Assembly: GCF_020387415.1 (NCBI RefSeq) | Contig: NZ_JAGWCB010000018.1 | Location: 433,410-497,409, forward strand | DNA length: 64,000 nt | Reading direction: 5' to 3' | Origin: Ideonella benzenivorans | GTDB lineage: Bacteria > Pseudomonadota > Gammaproteobacteria > Burkholderiales > Burkholderiaceae_C | Part shown: positions 26,387 to 35,853 of the stretch, in pieces | Layout of the letters: every line of letters starts with the position of its first letter | Numbering within the stretch: position 1 is the stretch's first letter | Made by a program: the position numbers and the translations under genes | The notes under the pieces: model-generated | Told to the model about the DNA's origin: nothing | Database searches by the model: none | What the model saw: the letters and a program-made list of their open reading frames with translations, nothing else

Positions 26387-29300
26387 ATGAGCAGACCGTC
26401 ATTCACCCCGCGCCAGCTCTGCCTGGCCATCGCCGCGCTGTGCTGCACACCGTCCTTGTGGGCCGCGCCCCAGGGCGGCGTGGTGACCCGCGGCAGCGCC
26501 ACCATCGCCCAGAGCGGCGGGGTCACCACCGTCCACCAGTCCTCGCAGAAGGCCGCCATCAACTGGCAGAGCTTCAGCATCGGCGCGCAGGAAACGGTCA
26601 ACTTCAACCAGCCCAATGCCTCGTCCGTCCTCCTCAACCGGGTGATCGGCAACGAGACCAGCGTGATCGACGGGGCCCTGCATGCCAATGGCCAGGTCTT
26701 CCTGATCAACTCGAATGGCGTGCTGTTCAGCCAGGGCAGCAGCGTCAGCACGGCGGGCCTGGTGGCCAGTACCCGTGACATCAGCGATGCGGATTTCGAG
26801 GCCGGGCGCCATGTCTTCCAGGGCGATGGCGCTGGTGCCGTCGTCAACCTGGGCACGCTCAACGTGGGAACCGGCGGCTACGTGGCCTTGCTGGGCCAAC
26901 AGGTGCGCAACGAGGGCGTGATCGTGGCCACCCGGGGCACGGTGGCCCTGGCCAGCGGCAACAAGATCCGCCTGAACTTCAACGGCGATTCATTGCTCAG
27001 CGTCAGCCTGGACCAGGGCGCACTCGATGCGCTGGTGGACAACCGGGGGGCCATTTATGCCGATGGCGGCGCGGTGGTCCTCACCGCCCAGGCCGCCGAC
27101 GAACTGCTGGGCAGCCAGGTCAACCACAGCGGCATCATCCAGGCCCGCACGCTGGACGATCTCCAGGGCGACATCCTGCTCCATGCCATCGGCGGCACCA
27201 CCCAGGTCTCCGGCACGCTGGACGCCTCGGCGCCCACCGGCGGCGCTGGCGGGCGCATCGAGAGCTCCGGGCGGTCCGTCCGGGTGGCCGACGGTGCGGT
27301 CATCACCACCCAGGCCGCCCACGGCGCGACAGGCACCTGGACCATCGACCCCGATGGCTTCACCGTGGGCGCGGAGGGGGACATCAGCGCGGGCACGCTC
27401 AGCACCCTGCTGGCCACCAACAACATCACGCTGGCGTCCACCAGCGGCAGCGGCTCGGACGGCGACCTCCACATCAACGATGCGATCGGCTGGTCGGCCG
27501 ACACGCTGCTGACCCTGACCGCCACCCACGACATCGCCATCAACGCCCCCATCACCGCGACCGGGACCCAGGCCGGGCTGGCTCTGAACTACGGGGGCGA
27601 CTACCGCATTGACACCGACGCCGGCGCATCGGTGACCCTCCGTGGCGCCAACGCCAGCCTCAGCCTGAACGGCACGGCCTACACACTGGTGCATGACATG
27701 GCGGCCCTGGCCGTGCTGGACGATGTGCGTGGCCTGGCCGCTGGCCACTACGCTCTGGCCGAGGATCTGGACGCGTCCGGCACCCCCTACAGCGCCGCGC
27801 TGGTGAATACGCTGTCGGGCACCCTGGCGGGCCTGGGCCACACGATCAGCCACCTGACCCTCTCCGAGGCCTATGGCGGCACCGACAACCTGGGCCTGGT
27901 CGGCCTGATCACCAGCACCGGCACCGTCCGGGACCTGGGGCTGGTCGATGCCCAGGTGGACGGCCCCTTGTACGTCGGCGCGCTGGCGGGCGAGAACGAC
28001 GGCACCATCCGCAACAGCCACAGCAGTGGCGCGGTGTCCGGCTACATCAACGTTGGCGGTCTGGTGGGCACCAACATCGGCAGCATCTCCCAGTCCTCCT
28101 CCAGTGCCACGGTCTCCGGCGCCCAGGTCGACTATGGCTCCGGCCTCGAAGGCTATTACAGCGCGGTGGGCGGTCTCGCGGGGGAAAACTACGGCAGCAT
28201 CACCGATGCCCATGCCAGCGGCGATGTCACCGTGCTCAGCGCCGACCTGGGCGCCAGCGCCACCTACATCGGCGGCTTGGTGGGCTACAACGGCAACGGG
28301 GTGCTCACGCGCACCCATGCCACCGGCGATGTGACCACCACGTCCAACGCCTATGACGTCGGGGGCCTGGCCGGGATCAGTGCCGGCAGCCGGGCGGCCA
28401 TCATCGACTCCTCTGCCACCGGCAACGTCACCGGGGGCAACCACGTGGGCGGGCTGGTGGGCAGCAACAGCTATGGCGCCAGCATCAGCGGCTCGTCGGC
28501 GGCCGGCACGGTGACCGGCCTGTCGACCGACAGCCCTGCCGACGTGGGCGGCCTGGTCGGCGAGAACCTGTCGGGCAGCACCATCACCCGCTCGTCTGCC
28601 ACTGGCGAGGTGACCGGCAACAACAGCTACATGGGCGGGCTGGTGGGCAGCAATGGGGGCAGCGTCTCGGATTCCTATGCCACCGGCAATGTGGACCCCA
28701 CTGGCAACAACAGTGCGGGGGGGCTGGTGGGCACGAATGCCGGGCAGATCAGCGGCTCCCATGCCACCGGGGATGTTTCCGGAGAGTACGTGGGGGGCCT
28801 GGCCGCCCTCAACAACGGCAGCATTGCCGATTCGTATGCCACCGGCAACGTGACGGGCAGCTACGCCGCCGGGGGCCTGGTGGGGGGCAACACCGGCACC
28901 ATCACCGGCTCCAGCGCCTCGGGCGCCGTGGATGGGGCGTACTACGCCTCGGGAGGGCTGGTGGCGGTCAACAGTGGCAGCATCAGCGACTCCACCGCCA
29001 CCGGCGTGGTGACGGGGGCCACGGCGGTGGGCGATGACAAGCTGACGGGCCGCAACACCGGCACGATCACCCACAGCAGCTACCACGACGTGGCCGCGGA
29101 GGCCGCCGCAGCCCAGGCCGCGGCAGAGGCAGCGGCACAGGCCGAGGCGGAAGCTGCAGCGAAGGCGGCGGCCGAGGCGGCTGCAGCGCAGGCCGCTGCC
29201 GATGCGGCGGCCAAGGCGGCGGCGGACGCAGCGGCCCAGGCGGCCGCGCAAGCCGCGGCGCAGGCAGCCGCCCAGGCAGCCGCGCAAGCCGCGGCGGAGG

Positions 29301-29740
29301 CAGCAGCCCAGGCAGCCGCGCAAGCCGCGGCGGAGGCAGCAGCCCAGGCGGCCGCGCAAGCCGCGGCAGAGGCAGCAGCCCAGGCGGCCGCGCAAGCCGC
29401 GGCGCAGGCAGCGGCCCAGGCAGCCGCGCAAGCCGCGGCAGAGGCGGCGGCCCAGGCGGCTGCGCAGCAGGCAGCCCTGCAGGTGCGGGTGCAGCGTGGC
29501 ACGGGCCAGGCCGCCCAGGCCATGGCCGAGGTGCAACGCGCGACCCGCCAGGGGACGGACGCGCCGAGCGAGGCGGCCCGTGGGCAACCGCGCGCTGCGG
29601 CCCTGGACAGCCATCTGGTCATCAGCGAGCCGGGACGCTTCTCCGCCCATATCCGGCGCATCGAGGTGGATGGCGAGGTCTATGAACTGGACGACAGCAA
29701 CACGGCGCCGGCCACTTCCCGTCCGGCGGTCCAGCCATGA
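26387..29740 (+). CDS. TpsA exoprotein: haemagglutination-activity N-terminal domain, GLUG repeats, Ala/Gln-rich tail
   Basis: The 1117-residue secreted protein has a signal peptide (LCLAIAALCCTPSLWA). A TPS secretion domain follows, with INWQSFSIGAQETVNFNQP and VFLINSNGVLFSQG, which are hallmark NxxG and NPNG-like motifs. A beta-helical middle part comes next. From ~residue 540 to 900 there are many GLUG-type repeats (GGLVGTN, SYATGNV). An Ala/Gln/Glu helical tract lies at ~residues 903-1030, then an unknown C-terminal ~85 residues ending in IRRIEVDGEVYELDD. AAGGAGG at 26372 fixes the start. tpsB starts inside its stop. It is probably an adhesin or surface-anchored fibre, and its cargo function is unknown. 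Confidence 0.9.
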   Translation: MSRPSFTPRQLCLAIAALCCTPSLWAAPQGGVVTRGSATIAQSGGVTTVHQSSQKAAINWQSFSIGAQETVNFNQPNASSVLLNRVIGNETSVIDGALHANGQVFLINSNGVLFSQGSSVSTAGLVASTRDISDADFEAGRHVFQGDGAGAVVNLGTLNVGTGGYVALLGQQVRNEGVIVATRGTVALASGNKIRLNFNGDSLLSVSLDQGALDALVDNRGAIYADGGAVVLTAQAADELLGSQVNHSGIIQARTLDDLQGDILLHAIGGTTQVSGTLDASAPTGGAGGRIESSGRSVRVADGAVITTQAAHGATGTWTIDPDGFTVGAEGDISAGTLSTLLATNNITLASTSGSGSDGDLHINDAIGWSADTLLTLTATHDIAINAPITATGTQAGLALNYGGDYRIDTDAGASVTLRGANASLSLNGTAYTLVHDMAALAVLDDVRGLAAGHYALAEDLDASGTPYSAALVNTLSGTLAGLGHTISHLTLSEAYGGTDNLGLVGLITSTGTVRDLGLVDAQVDGPLYVGALAGENDGTIRNSHSSGAVSGYINVGGLVGTNIGSISQSSSSATVSGAQVDYGSGLEGYYSAVGGLAGENYGSITDAHASGDVTVLSADLGASATYIGGLVGYNGNGVLTRTHATGDVTTTSNAYDVGGLAGISAGSRAAIIDSSATGNVTGGNHVGGLVGSNSYGASISGSSAAGTVTGLSTDSPADVGGLVGENLSGSTITRSSATGEVTGNNSYMGGLVGSNGGSVSDSYATGNVDPTGNNSAGGLVGTNAGQISGSHATGDVSGEYVGGLAALNNGSIADSYATGNVTGSYAAGGLVGGNTGTITGSSASGAVDGAYYASGGLVAVNSGSISDSTATGVVTGATAVGDDKLTGRNTGTITHSSYHDVAAEAAAAQAAAEAAAQAEAEAAAKAAAEAAAAQAAADAAAKAAADAAAQAAAQAAAQAAAQAAAQAAAEAAAQAAAQAAAEAAAQAAAQAAAEAAAQAAAQAAAQAAAQAAAQAAAEAAAQAAAQQAALQVRVQRGTGQAAQAMAEVQRATRQGTDAPSEAARGQPRAAALDSHLVISEPGRFSAHIRRIEVDGEVYELDDSNTAPATSRPAVQP
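29237..29470 (+). repeat. 36-bp in-frame tandem repeat inside tpsA
   Basis: Near-identical 36-base units begin at 29237, 29273, 29309, 29345, 29381, 29417 and 29453 (partial). Each encodes twelve residues of Ala with a Gln or Glu every fourth position. The period is a multiple of three, so changes in copy number would alter length without a frameshift. The tract continues upstream to about 29092 as less regular Ala-rich codons. Confidence 0.9.
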
Positions 29741-31497
29741 GCCGCCGGTTGCTGGTTCCTTCCCCCCTCTTGACGTCAATGCGGTCTGCCATGCGTGTTC
29801 CGTCCTTTCGCTTGGGTTGGTCTGGCCGCTGGTGGGTCCCGCTGGCCTTGTCCGTGGGGGCCGGGGCCGGCCAGGCGCAGACGGTGACGCCGCCGCCCTA
29901 CGGCATTGGCGATGCGCTGAAGGCCGTCCAGCCCGAGCGCACCCCGGCGCCGGCCCAACCGCCCGCACCGGTCATCCAGACCCGCGAGGAGGCGCCGTTG
30001 AGCCTGCCCGACGGTGCCACGCTGACACTCAAGGCCTTCCGCTTCGAGGGGGCCGAGTTCATCGACGAAGCCGAACTGCAGGCCGAACTGGTCTCCTTCC
30101 TGAACCGCCCCCTGCGCATGGTCGACATCGAGGCCGCCGCCGGTCGGATCACCGCGCTGTACCGCCAGCGTGGCTACCTGGTGGCGCGCGCCTATGTGCC
30201 CCGGCAGGACGCGCGCGCGGGCACGCTGCTGCTGCGCGTCCTGGTCGGGCACTTCGGGCAGTTCTCGCTGAAAAACCGGTCCCGGGTCGCCGATGACCTG
30301 GTCCGGCCGGTGTTCCAGTCGCTGCAGGGTCAGGGCGCGGTCACCCGCGCCGGTCTGGAGCGCGCGATGCTGCTGGTCGGCGACATGCCCGGGGCGTCGC
30401 TGCCGCGGTTGACGGTGGGCCCGGGCCAGGCGCCGGGCAGTTCGGACTTCGAGGTCGAGGTGGATGCGGGCCCGCGGGTGGCCGGCTATCTGCTGGGCGA
30501 CAACCAGGGCTCGCGCTACACCGGCCGGAACCGTTTCAGCCTGGGGCTGGACGTCAACTCCCCCTTGGGGGGCGCCGACCGCCTGTCGCTCAACGCGATG
30601 AATGCCGAGGGCGGCGGTCTGGTCAGTGGTCGGCTGGCCTACAGCGTGCCGCTGGGCAGCGACGGCCTGCGTGCCGAGCTGGCGGGCAGCAAGACCACCT
30701 ACGAGCTGGGCAGCGTCTACCAGGACCTGGGCGCCAGTGGCACGGCCGACAGTGCGGAGGCCACCCTGAGCTATCCGGTGCTGCGCGGGCGGATGCAGAA
30801 CCTGGTCGTCAGCCTGAACCTGGCGGCCCGCCATCTGCGCGACGACATCGACGCCGATCGGTCCCGCAACCCCAAGGACGCCACCGTGGCCACGCTGGGT
30901 CTGCAGCACGAGGCCTGGGGCAGCCTGTTCAATGCGCCCAGCTACAGCCAGGTCACCCTGGGCCTGACCGTGGGCGAGCTGGACTTCACCGACGCCGCGC
31001 AGCGGGCGCTCAACGAGGCGGGCGCCAGCACCGGTGGCGCCTTCGCCCACCTGAACCTGGGCCTGCAGCTGCGGCTGAACCTGAACCCGGCCTGGACCGC
31101 CAGCGCCCAGCTGACGGCCCAGAAGGCCCTGCACAACAAGAACCTGGACAGCAGCGAGCAGATGAACCTGGCCGGGCCCAACGGCGTGCGGGCCTACCGC
31201 GAGGCAGTCAGTGGCGACAACGGCTGCGTGGTCAGTGCCGAGCTGCGCTACGCGCTGCCCGTGCTGGCGGGCCTCAGCCAGTCCCTGGGCGTGTTTGGCG
31301 ACGCGGGCCGGGTGGCCCTGCAGGACGGCGGCTACACCACCGTCCGCGCCCACCACCTGGCCGACCTGGGCCTGGGCTGGGCGGGGCGCTGGGGCGACTG
31401 GGTGGGCAAGCTGCAGGTGGCGCGGGCCGTCGGGGCCGCGCCGGAGGACGGCAGTGGCAAAACCCGCGTGCTGGCCCAGGCCGGGCTGGCGTTCTGA
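29737..31497 (+). CDS. TpsB outer-membrane transporter (ShlB/FhaC/HecB family)
   Basis: The ~586-residue protein has a long N-terminal leader (hydrophobic core WWVPLALSVGAGAGQAQ). A proline-rich linker and two POTRA domains follow (LTLKAFRFEGAEFIDEAEL... then RVLVGHFGQFSLKNRSRV). The rest is a 16-strand barrel whose L6 loop carries VRAYRE, equivalent to the conserved VRGY motif. It exports the TpsA protein across the outer membrane. The ATG at 29737 overlaps the tpsA TGA; an internal ATG at 29791 would give a more ordinary signal peptide. Immediately downstream is an exbB with a strong ribosome site. Confidence 0.92.
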   Translation: MSRRLLVPSPLLTSMRSAMRVPSFRLGWSGRWWVPLALSVGAGAGQAQTVTPPPYGIGDALKAVQPERTPAPAQPPAPVIQTREEAPLSLPDGATLTLKAFRFEGAEFIDEAELQAELVSFLNRPLRMVDIEAAAGRITALYRQRGYLVARAYVPRQDARAGTLLLRVLVGHFGQFSLKNRSRVADDLVRPVFQSLQGQGAVTRAGLERAMLLVGDMPGASLPRLTVGPGQAPGSSDFEVEVDAGPRVAGYLLGDNQGSRYTGRNRFSLGLDVNSPLGGADRLSLNAMNAEGGGLVSGRLAYSVPLGSDGLRAELAGSKTTYELGSVYQDLGASGTADSAEATLSYPVLRGRMQNLVVSLNLAARHLRDDIDADRSRNPKDATVATLGLQHEAWGSLFNAPSYSQVTLGLTVGELDFTDAAQRALNEAGASTGGAFAHLNLGLQLRLNLNPAWTASAQLTAQKALHNKNLDSSEQMNLAGPNGVRAYREAVSGDNGCVVSAELRYALPVLAGLSQSLGVFGDAGRVALQDGGYTTVRAHHLADLGLGWAGRWGDWVGKLQVARAVGAAPEDGSGKTRVLAQAGLAF

Positions 31498-31512
31498 CCC
31501 AGGAGGATGGAC

Positions 31513-31956
31513 ATGAATCTCAATGGCTTGAGCGGTGTGATCGACTACGGCGTGATCGGTCTGCTGGGCATGCTGAGCGTGCTGGTGGTGGCCATCGGCC
31601 TGGAGCGCGTGCTGTTCTTTCACCGGCTGGACCTGCGCAGCGTGCCGGACCGCCCCTCGCTGGAGCTGGCGCTGACCCGCAAGCTGTTCGTCATCGCCTC
31701 GGTGGCCAGCAATGCGCCCTACCTGGGCCTGCTGGGCACGGTGCTGGGCATCATGCTGACCTTCTACAGGATGGGCCAGGGCGCGGCCGTTGACCCGGGG
31801 CAGATCATGATGGGGCTGGCCCTGGCGCTGAAGGCCACCGCGGCGGGCCTGGTGGTGGCGCTGGTGGCGGTGGTGCTCTACAACAGCCTGCTGCGGCGGG
31901 TCACGGTGCTCACGCTGCAGTGGCAGATCGGCCGGGCCGAGGGGGCGCCGGCATGA
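31513..31956 (+). CDS. exbB: ExbB-type proton channel subunit (short form)
   Basis: The 147-residue protein has three hydrophobic segments and the MotA/TolQ/ExbB core: [22 protein letters not shown] and [22 protein letters not shown]. It is shorter than E. coli ExbB, mainly because of a reduced cytoplasmic loop. AGGAGG at 31501-31506 touches the ATG at 31507 but is six bases from the ATG at 31513, so the latter is chosen. With ExbD it would convert the proton gradient into TonB motion. Its stop overlaps exbD by four bases. It is part of the TPS-linked cluster. Confidence 0.9.
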   Translation: MNLNGLSGVIDYGVIGLLGMLSVLVVAIGLERVLFFHRLDLRSVPDRPSLELALTRKLFVIASVASNAPYLGLLGTVLGIMLTFYRMGQGAAVDPGQIMMGLALALKATAAGLVVALVAVVLYNSLLRRVTVLTLQWQIGRAEGAPA

Positions 31957-32339
31957 GCAGCGAGAAGTCCTTCGAAAGCCTGAACATGGTGCCGTTCATC
32001 GACATCATGCTGGTGCTGCTGACCATCGTGCTGACCACCTCCAGCTTCATCGCCAGCGGTCGCATCCCCATCCAGCTGCCCCAGGCCAGTGCCAGCCCGC
32101 CCGCAGCGCGGCCCACCCAGACCATCGCCATCAGCGCGAGCGGGGCGATCCATTACGCCAGCGAGGCGGTCAGCACGGCGCAGCTGCGCCAGCGCCTGGC
32201 CGCAGTGGACCGGGCCACCCCGCTGCTGTTGCGGGCGGACCAGGCGGTGTCGCTGCAGCACTTCATCGACGTGGCCGATCTGCTCCAGCAGCTGGGCTTT
32301 GCCCAGGTGGCGGTGCAGACCCAGGCCGGGCGGCCGTGA
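31953..32339 (+). CDS. exbD: ExbD-type biopolymer transport protein
   Basis: The 128-residue protein has one N-terminal membrane helix bearing the essential aspartate in [17 protein letters not shown] and a periplasmic domain ending [16 protein letters not shown]. This matches ExbD/TolR. It forms the peptidoglycan-facing rotor/stator partner of ExbB. Its ATG overlaps the exbB stop and its TGA overlaps the tonB GTG, so exbB-exbD-tonB is translated as a coupled block. Confidence 0.93.
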   Translation: MSSEKSFESLNMVPFIDIMLVLLTIVLTTSSFIASGRIPIQLPQASASPPAARPTQTIAISASGAIHYASEAVSTAQLRQRLAAVDRATPLLLRADQAVSLQHFIDVADLLQQLGFAQVAVQTQAGRP

Positions 32340-33094
32340 ACCCCCTGGCGCCCTCACGCTGGGGTTGGGCCCAGGGGCTGGGGGGCTCCCTGCTGTTGCA
32401 TGGGGCCCTGCTGCTGCTGGGCCTCTGGGGGACGGGGCGGGTGGCCGCGCCGGTACCGCCACCGCGCCACCATGCGTTGGTGCTGGACCTGGCCGGGCTG
32501 GTGGGCACGCGCCAGGTCGAGGCGCAGGCCGGTCCCCGGCACGCCCACCCACCGGCGCCGCCCCGTCCCGCGGCGCCCCGCGTGGCCCAGGCGCCTCGGC
32601 CCACACCGCCGGCCCCCAGCCCGGGGGCCCAACGGCCATTGCCGCGCCATCCCACCCCGGCGGTGGCCGAGCCACCCGCGCCATCCCCGATGGTGGCGCC
32701 AGTGGGGGCCCAGGCCCCCGTGACGCCCGGGCCGGACGCCACCCCGCCCCACGCGGCGGCGGAGGCGCGGGCGGCGCAGACCATCCGGCCCCGACCACAG
32801 GACGAGGCTGCGGCCATCCAGCAGTACCTGCGGGCGCTGCGCCAGGCCATCCAGTCCCGCCTGGTCTATCCGCCCGAGGCGCGGGCGGCCGGTGTCGTCG
32901 GCGCGCCAGTGATCCGTTTTGCCATCACCGCCAGCGGCGAGATCCAGCCCGGCTCGCTGGCCCTTCAGGAAAGCAGTGGCCACCCCGTGCTGGATGAGAG
33001 GGCGCTGGCCGCCGCGCTGGCCAGTGCGCCGCTGGCGCGCCCGCCCAAGCCCATGAAGGTGGCGATCGCGGTGTCCTTCACGCGCGACCCCTAG
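32336..33094 (+). CDS. tonB: TonB-family energy transducer
   Basis: The 252-residue protein has an N-terminal helix with a conserved His (SLLLHGALLLLGLWG, as in TonB/TolA signal anchors). A long Pro/Ala-rich periplasmic linker follows (~residues 60-155). The C-terminal TonB domain includes SRLVYPPEARAAGVVG and the final AVSFTRDP. It would energise an outer-membrane partner, presumably the TPS or a TonB receptor elsewhere. It starts with GTG inside the exbD stop. It is the last gene of the TPS-linked cluster and converges on the thioredoxin-fold gene with 22 bases between them. Confidence 0.9.
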   Translation: MNPLAPSRWGWAQGLGGSLLLHGALLLLGLWGTGRVAAPVPPPRHHALVLDLAGLVGTRQVEAQAGPRHAHPPAPPRPAAPRVAQAPRPTPPAPSPGAQRPLPRHPTPAVAEPPAPSPMVAPVGAQAPVTPGPDATPPHAAAEARAAQTIRPRPQDEAAAIQQYLRALRQAIQSRLVYPPEARAAGVVGAPVIRFAITASGEIQPGSLALQESSGHPVLDERALAAALASAPLARPPKPMKVAIAVSFTRDP

Positions 33095-33116
33095 CCCCCA
33101 TGGGCGGGGCGGGGTG

Positions 33117-33698
33117 TCAGAGCCCCACCATCTGCACGAACTGCGCGGTGTCCATCGCACCTGCCTGGGTGCCGTATTCGCCGGTCTTGGCGTTGCGGAA
33201 GACGATCAGTGGCACGCTGTCGCTGCCGATCTGCAGCAGCAGCGCGGTGTTGCCCTTGACCTTTTGCAGCACCGCGTCCGACAGGCCCTCGGCCGGCGTG
33301 ATGCCGCCCTGGCGGGCCATCAGGCGCTGCTCGTTGAGGGTCATGGCGGCCTTCGGGTCCGGCGCCGAGAGGATGGTCGCCCCCTGGGTGCTGGACTTGG
33401 GTTGCAGAAAGCCCACCGGGATCCAGACGATCTTCACCTTGCCGGCCAGCGGCTGGGTGGCCTCCCACAGGTGGGCGCAGTGCGGGCAGGTGGTGTCGAA
33501 GAAGACGTACACCGTGTTGGCGGCCATCATCGGCCCCGTCACGAAGCCCTGGCCCTTGGCGGCCAGCCCGTAGGCCTGCTGCGCGGGCAGCTTGGTCACA
33601 CTCGGCGCGGCGGCCTGGGCGGGGGTCTGGTCACAGGCGGCCAGCGTCCCGGTCAGCAGGGCAGCGACGGTCTGGAGGGAGAAGTCTCGACGGTTCAC
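33117..33698 (-). CDS. DsbA/DsbG-like thioredoxin-fold lipoprotein
   Basis: The 193-residue protein has a leader whose lipobox LLTGTLAAC puts Cys near residue 21, implying outer- or inner-membrane anchoring through lipid. The fold contains the active site DTTCPHCAHLWEAT and a cis-Pro region SVPLIVFRNAKTG. It resembles DsbG/DsbA-like oxidoreductases or isomerases. The GTG start at 33698 is chosen because AAGGAA lies six bases upstream. The N-terminal NRRDFS pattern could also suggest Tat targeting. It is convergent with tonB and divergent from the exporter gene at 33809. Confidence 0.85.
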   Translation of the reverse strand: MNRRDFSLQTVAALLTGTLAACDQTPAQAAAPSVTKLPAQQAYGLAAKGQGFVTGPMMAANTVYVFFDTTCPHCAHLWEATQPLAGKVKIVWIPVGFLQPKSSTQGATILSAPDPKAAMTLNEQRLMARQGGITPAEGLSDAVLQKVKGNTALLLQIGSDSVPLIVFRNAKTGEYGTQAGAMDTAQFVQMVGL

Positions 33699-33808
33699 AA
33701 CGGGTTCCTTGTGGCGGAAATGCGGGGCACCGGTGTCTGAGCCGGTCCGGATCACGAGGTTCCAACGTTATCAACCCCGCTTTCGTGCACAGGGCCAGGG
33801 GGTTTCTC

Positions 33809-35152
33809 ATGGCATGCTTGGCCTCCCCGGATCTGCCCCCTTCGTCCATGGCCGATTTCCCCCCCTCGTCGCCTGCCCCCGCCTCGCCCCCGCCGGCCCA
33901 TCCCGGCCTGGCCGGGCTCCAGATCCAGCGTGGCGCGGCCGTGCACCGGCGTCGACGGCGCTGGCCGGTGGTGCTGGCGGTGGGCGTGGGCATCGCGGTG
34001 GCGGTGGGCCTGTTCGGCCCCCACACCACCGAGGTGCAGGCCACCGCCGTGCAGACGGCCTACGGCTCGCAGCAGTACAACCTGTTGGCCGCCTCGGGCT
34101 ATGTGGTGGCCCAGCGCCGCGCGGCCGTCGCCTCCAAGGCCACCGGCCGGCTGGTGGACCTGCAGGTGCGCGAGGGCAGCGTGCTCAAGAAGGGCGAGCT
34201 GATCGCCCGGCTGGATGCCTCGGACGTGCTGGCCTCGCTGGCCGCCAGCCAGGCTGGCGTGCAGCAGGCGGAGGCCGCGTTGAAGCAGGCCCAGGCCAAC
34301 CTGGCCCAGGCCCAGGCCCAGCAGGAGCAGGCCGAGGACAACCTGCACCGGGTGCGCGGCCTGGCGGCCGATCACTTCGTCTCGCCCCAGGCGGTGGAGA
34401 CGGCGCGCACCCAGGCCCAGGCGGCCCAGGCCGCCACCGCCGCGGCCCAGGCCGGCGTGGGCACCGCGCAGGCCGGCATCGCGCAGGCCCGGGCCCAGGT
34501 GCAGGTCCAGCAGGTCAACCGCGACTTCACCGAGATCCGCGCCCCCTTCGACTGCGTGGTGCTGGTCAAGAACGCCAATGTGGGCGACCTGATCACGCCC
34601 TTCTCCAATGCCTCGGGCACCTCGGGTGCGGTGGTGACGGTGGCTGACATGTCCACGCTGGAGGTCGAGGCCGATGTCTCCGAATCCAACGTCGCCCAGG
34701 TCAAGCCCGAGCAGCCGGTGGAGATCACGCTGGACGCCATCCCCGGCGTGCGCTTTCGCGGCAGTGTTTCGCGCATCGTGCCCACGGTGGACCGGGCCAA
34801 GGCCACGGTGATGACCAAGGTGCGTTTCGAACAGCTGGACCCGCGCATCCTGCCGGAGATGAGCGCCAAGGTCAGCTTCCTGTCCCAGGCCGTCAGCGCC
34901 GCCGACCAGCAGCCGGTGCTGGCCGTGCCGCCGCAGGCCATCGCCATCCGCGATGGGCACGAGGTGGTCTTCCGCGTCGGCGCCGACGACAAGGCCAGCG
35001 CCGTCACCGTGGCCAAGGGCCGCACCCTGGGCGACGTGGTCGAGCTGCGCCAGGCCGGCGGGCTGAAGGCCGGTGACCGCCTGGTGCTCTCGCCGCCCGA
35101 AGGCCTGAAGGACCAGGCCCGGGTCAAGGTGGCCGCCGCGGGAGCCAAGTGA
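33809..35152 (+). CDS. HlyD/MacA-type periplasmic adaptor of an ABC exporter
   Basis: The ~447-residue protein has a short cytoplasmic N terminus and one membrane helix (WPVVLAVGVGIAVAVGLFG). A biotinyl-lipoyl-like barrel is split by a coiled-coil hairpin of Ala/Gln-rich helices (~residues 150-250), then beta-barrel and membrane-proximal domains (DMSTLEVEADVSESNVAQV). It would link inner-membrane permeases to an outer-membrane TolC channel, which is not encoded nearby. The ATG at 33809 has AGGGGG upstream; ATG 33848 is an alternative without one. It heads a four-gene MacAB-like operon. Confidence 0.88.
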   Translation: MACLASPDLPPSSMADFPPSSPAPASPPPAHPGLAGLQIQRGAAVHRRRRRWPVVLAVGVGIAVAVGLFGPHTTEVQATAVQTAYGSQQYNLLAASGYVVAQRRAAVASKATGRLVDLQVREGSVLKKGELIARLDASDVLASLAASQAGVQQAEAALKQAQANLAQAQAQQEQAEDNLHRVRGLAADHFVSPQAVETARTQAQAAQAATAAAQAGVGTAQAGIAQARAQVQVQQVNRDFTEIRAPFDCVVLVKNANVGDLITPFSNASGTSGAVVTVADMSTLEVEADVSESNVAQVKPEQPVEITLDAIPGVRFRGSVSRIVPTVDRAKATVMTKVRFEQLDPRILPEMSAKVSFLSQAVSAADQQPVLAVPPQAIAIRDGHEVVFRVGADDKASAVTVAKGRTLGDVVELRQAGGLKAGDRLVLSPPEGLKDQARVKVAAAGAK

Positions 35153-35851
<699 letters not shown>

Positions 35852-35853
35852 AC

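Noticed and set aside
29092..29475. A CRISPR-like array because of regular repeats.
   Set aside because: The units are contiguous, without unique spacers, in frame with tpsA and encode a coherent Ala-rich helix.
29080..29661. A minus-strand Ala/Trp-rich ORF opposite the TpsA repeats.
   Set aside because: It simply mirrors the 36-bp repeats in an alternate frame and has no independent support.
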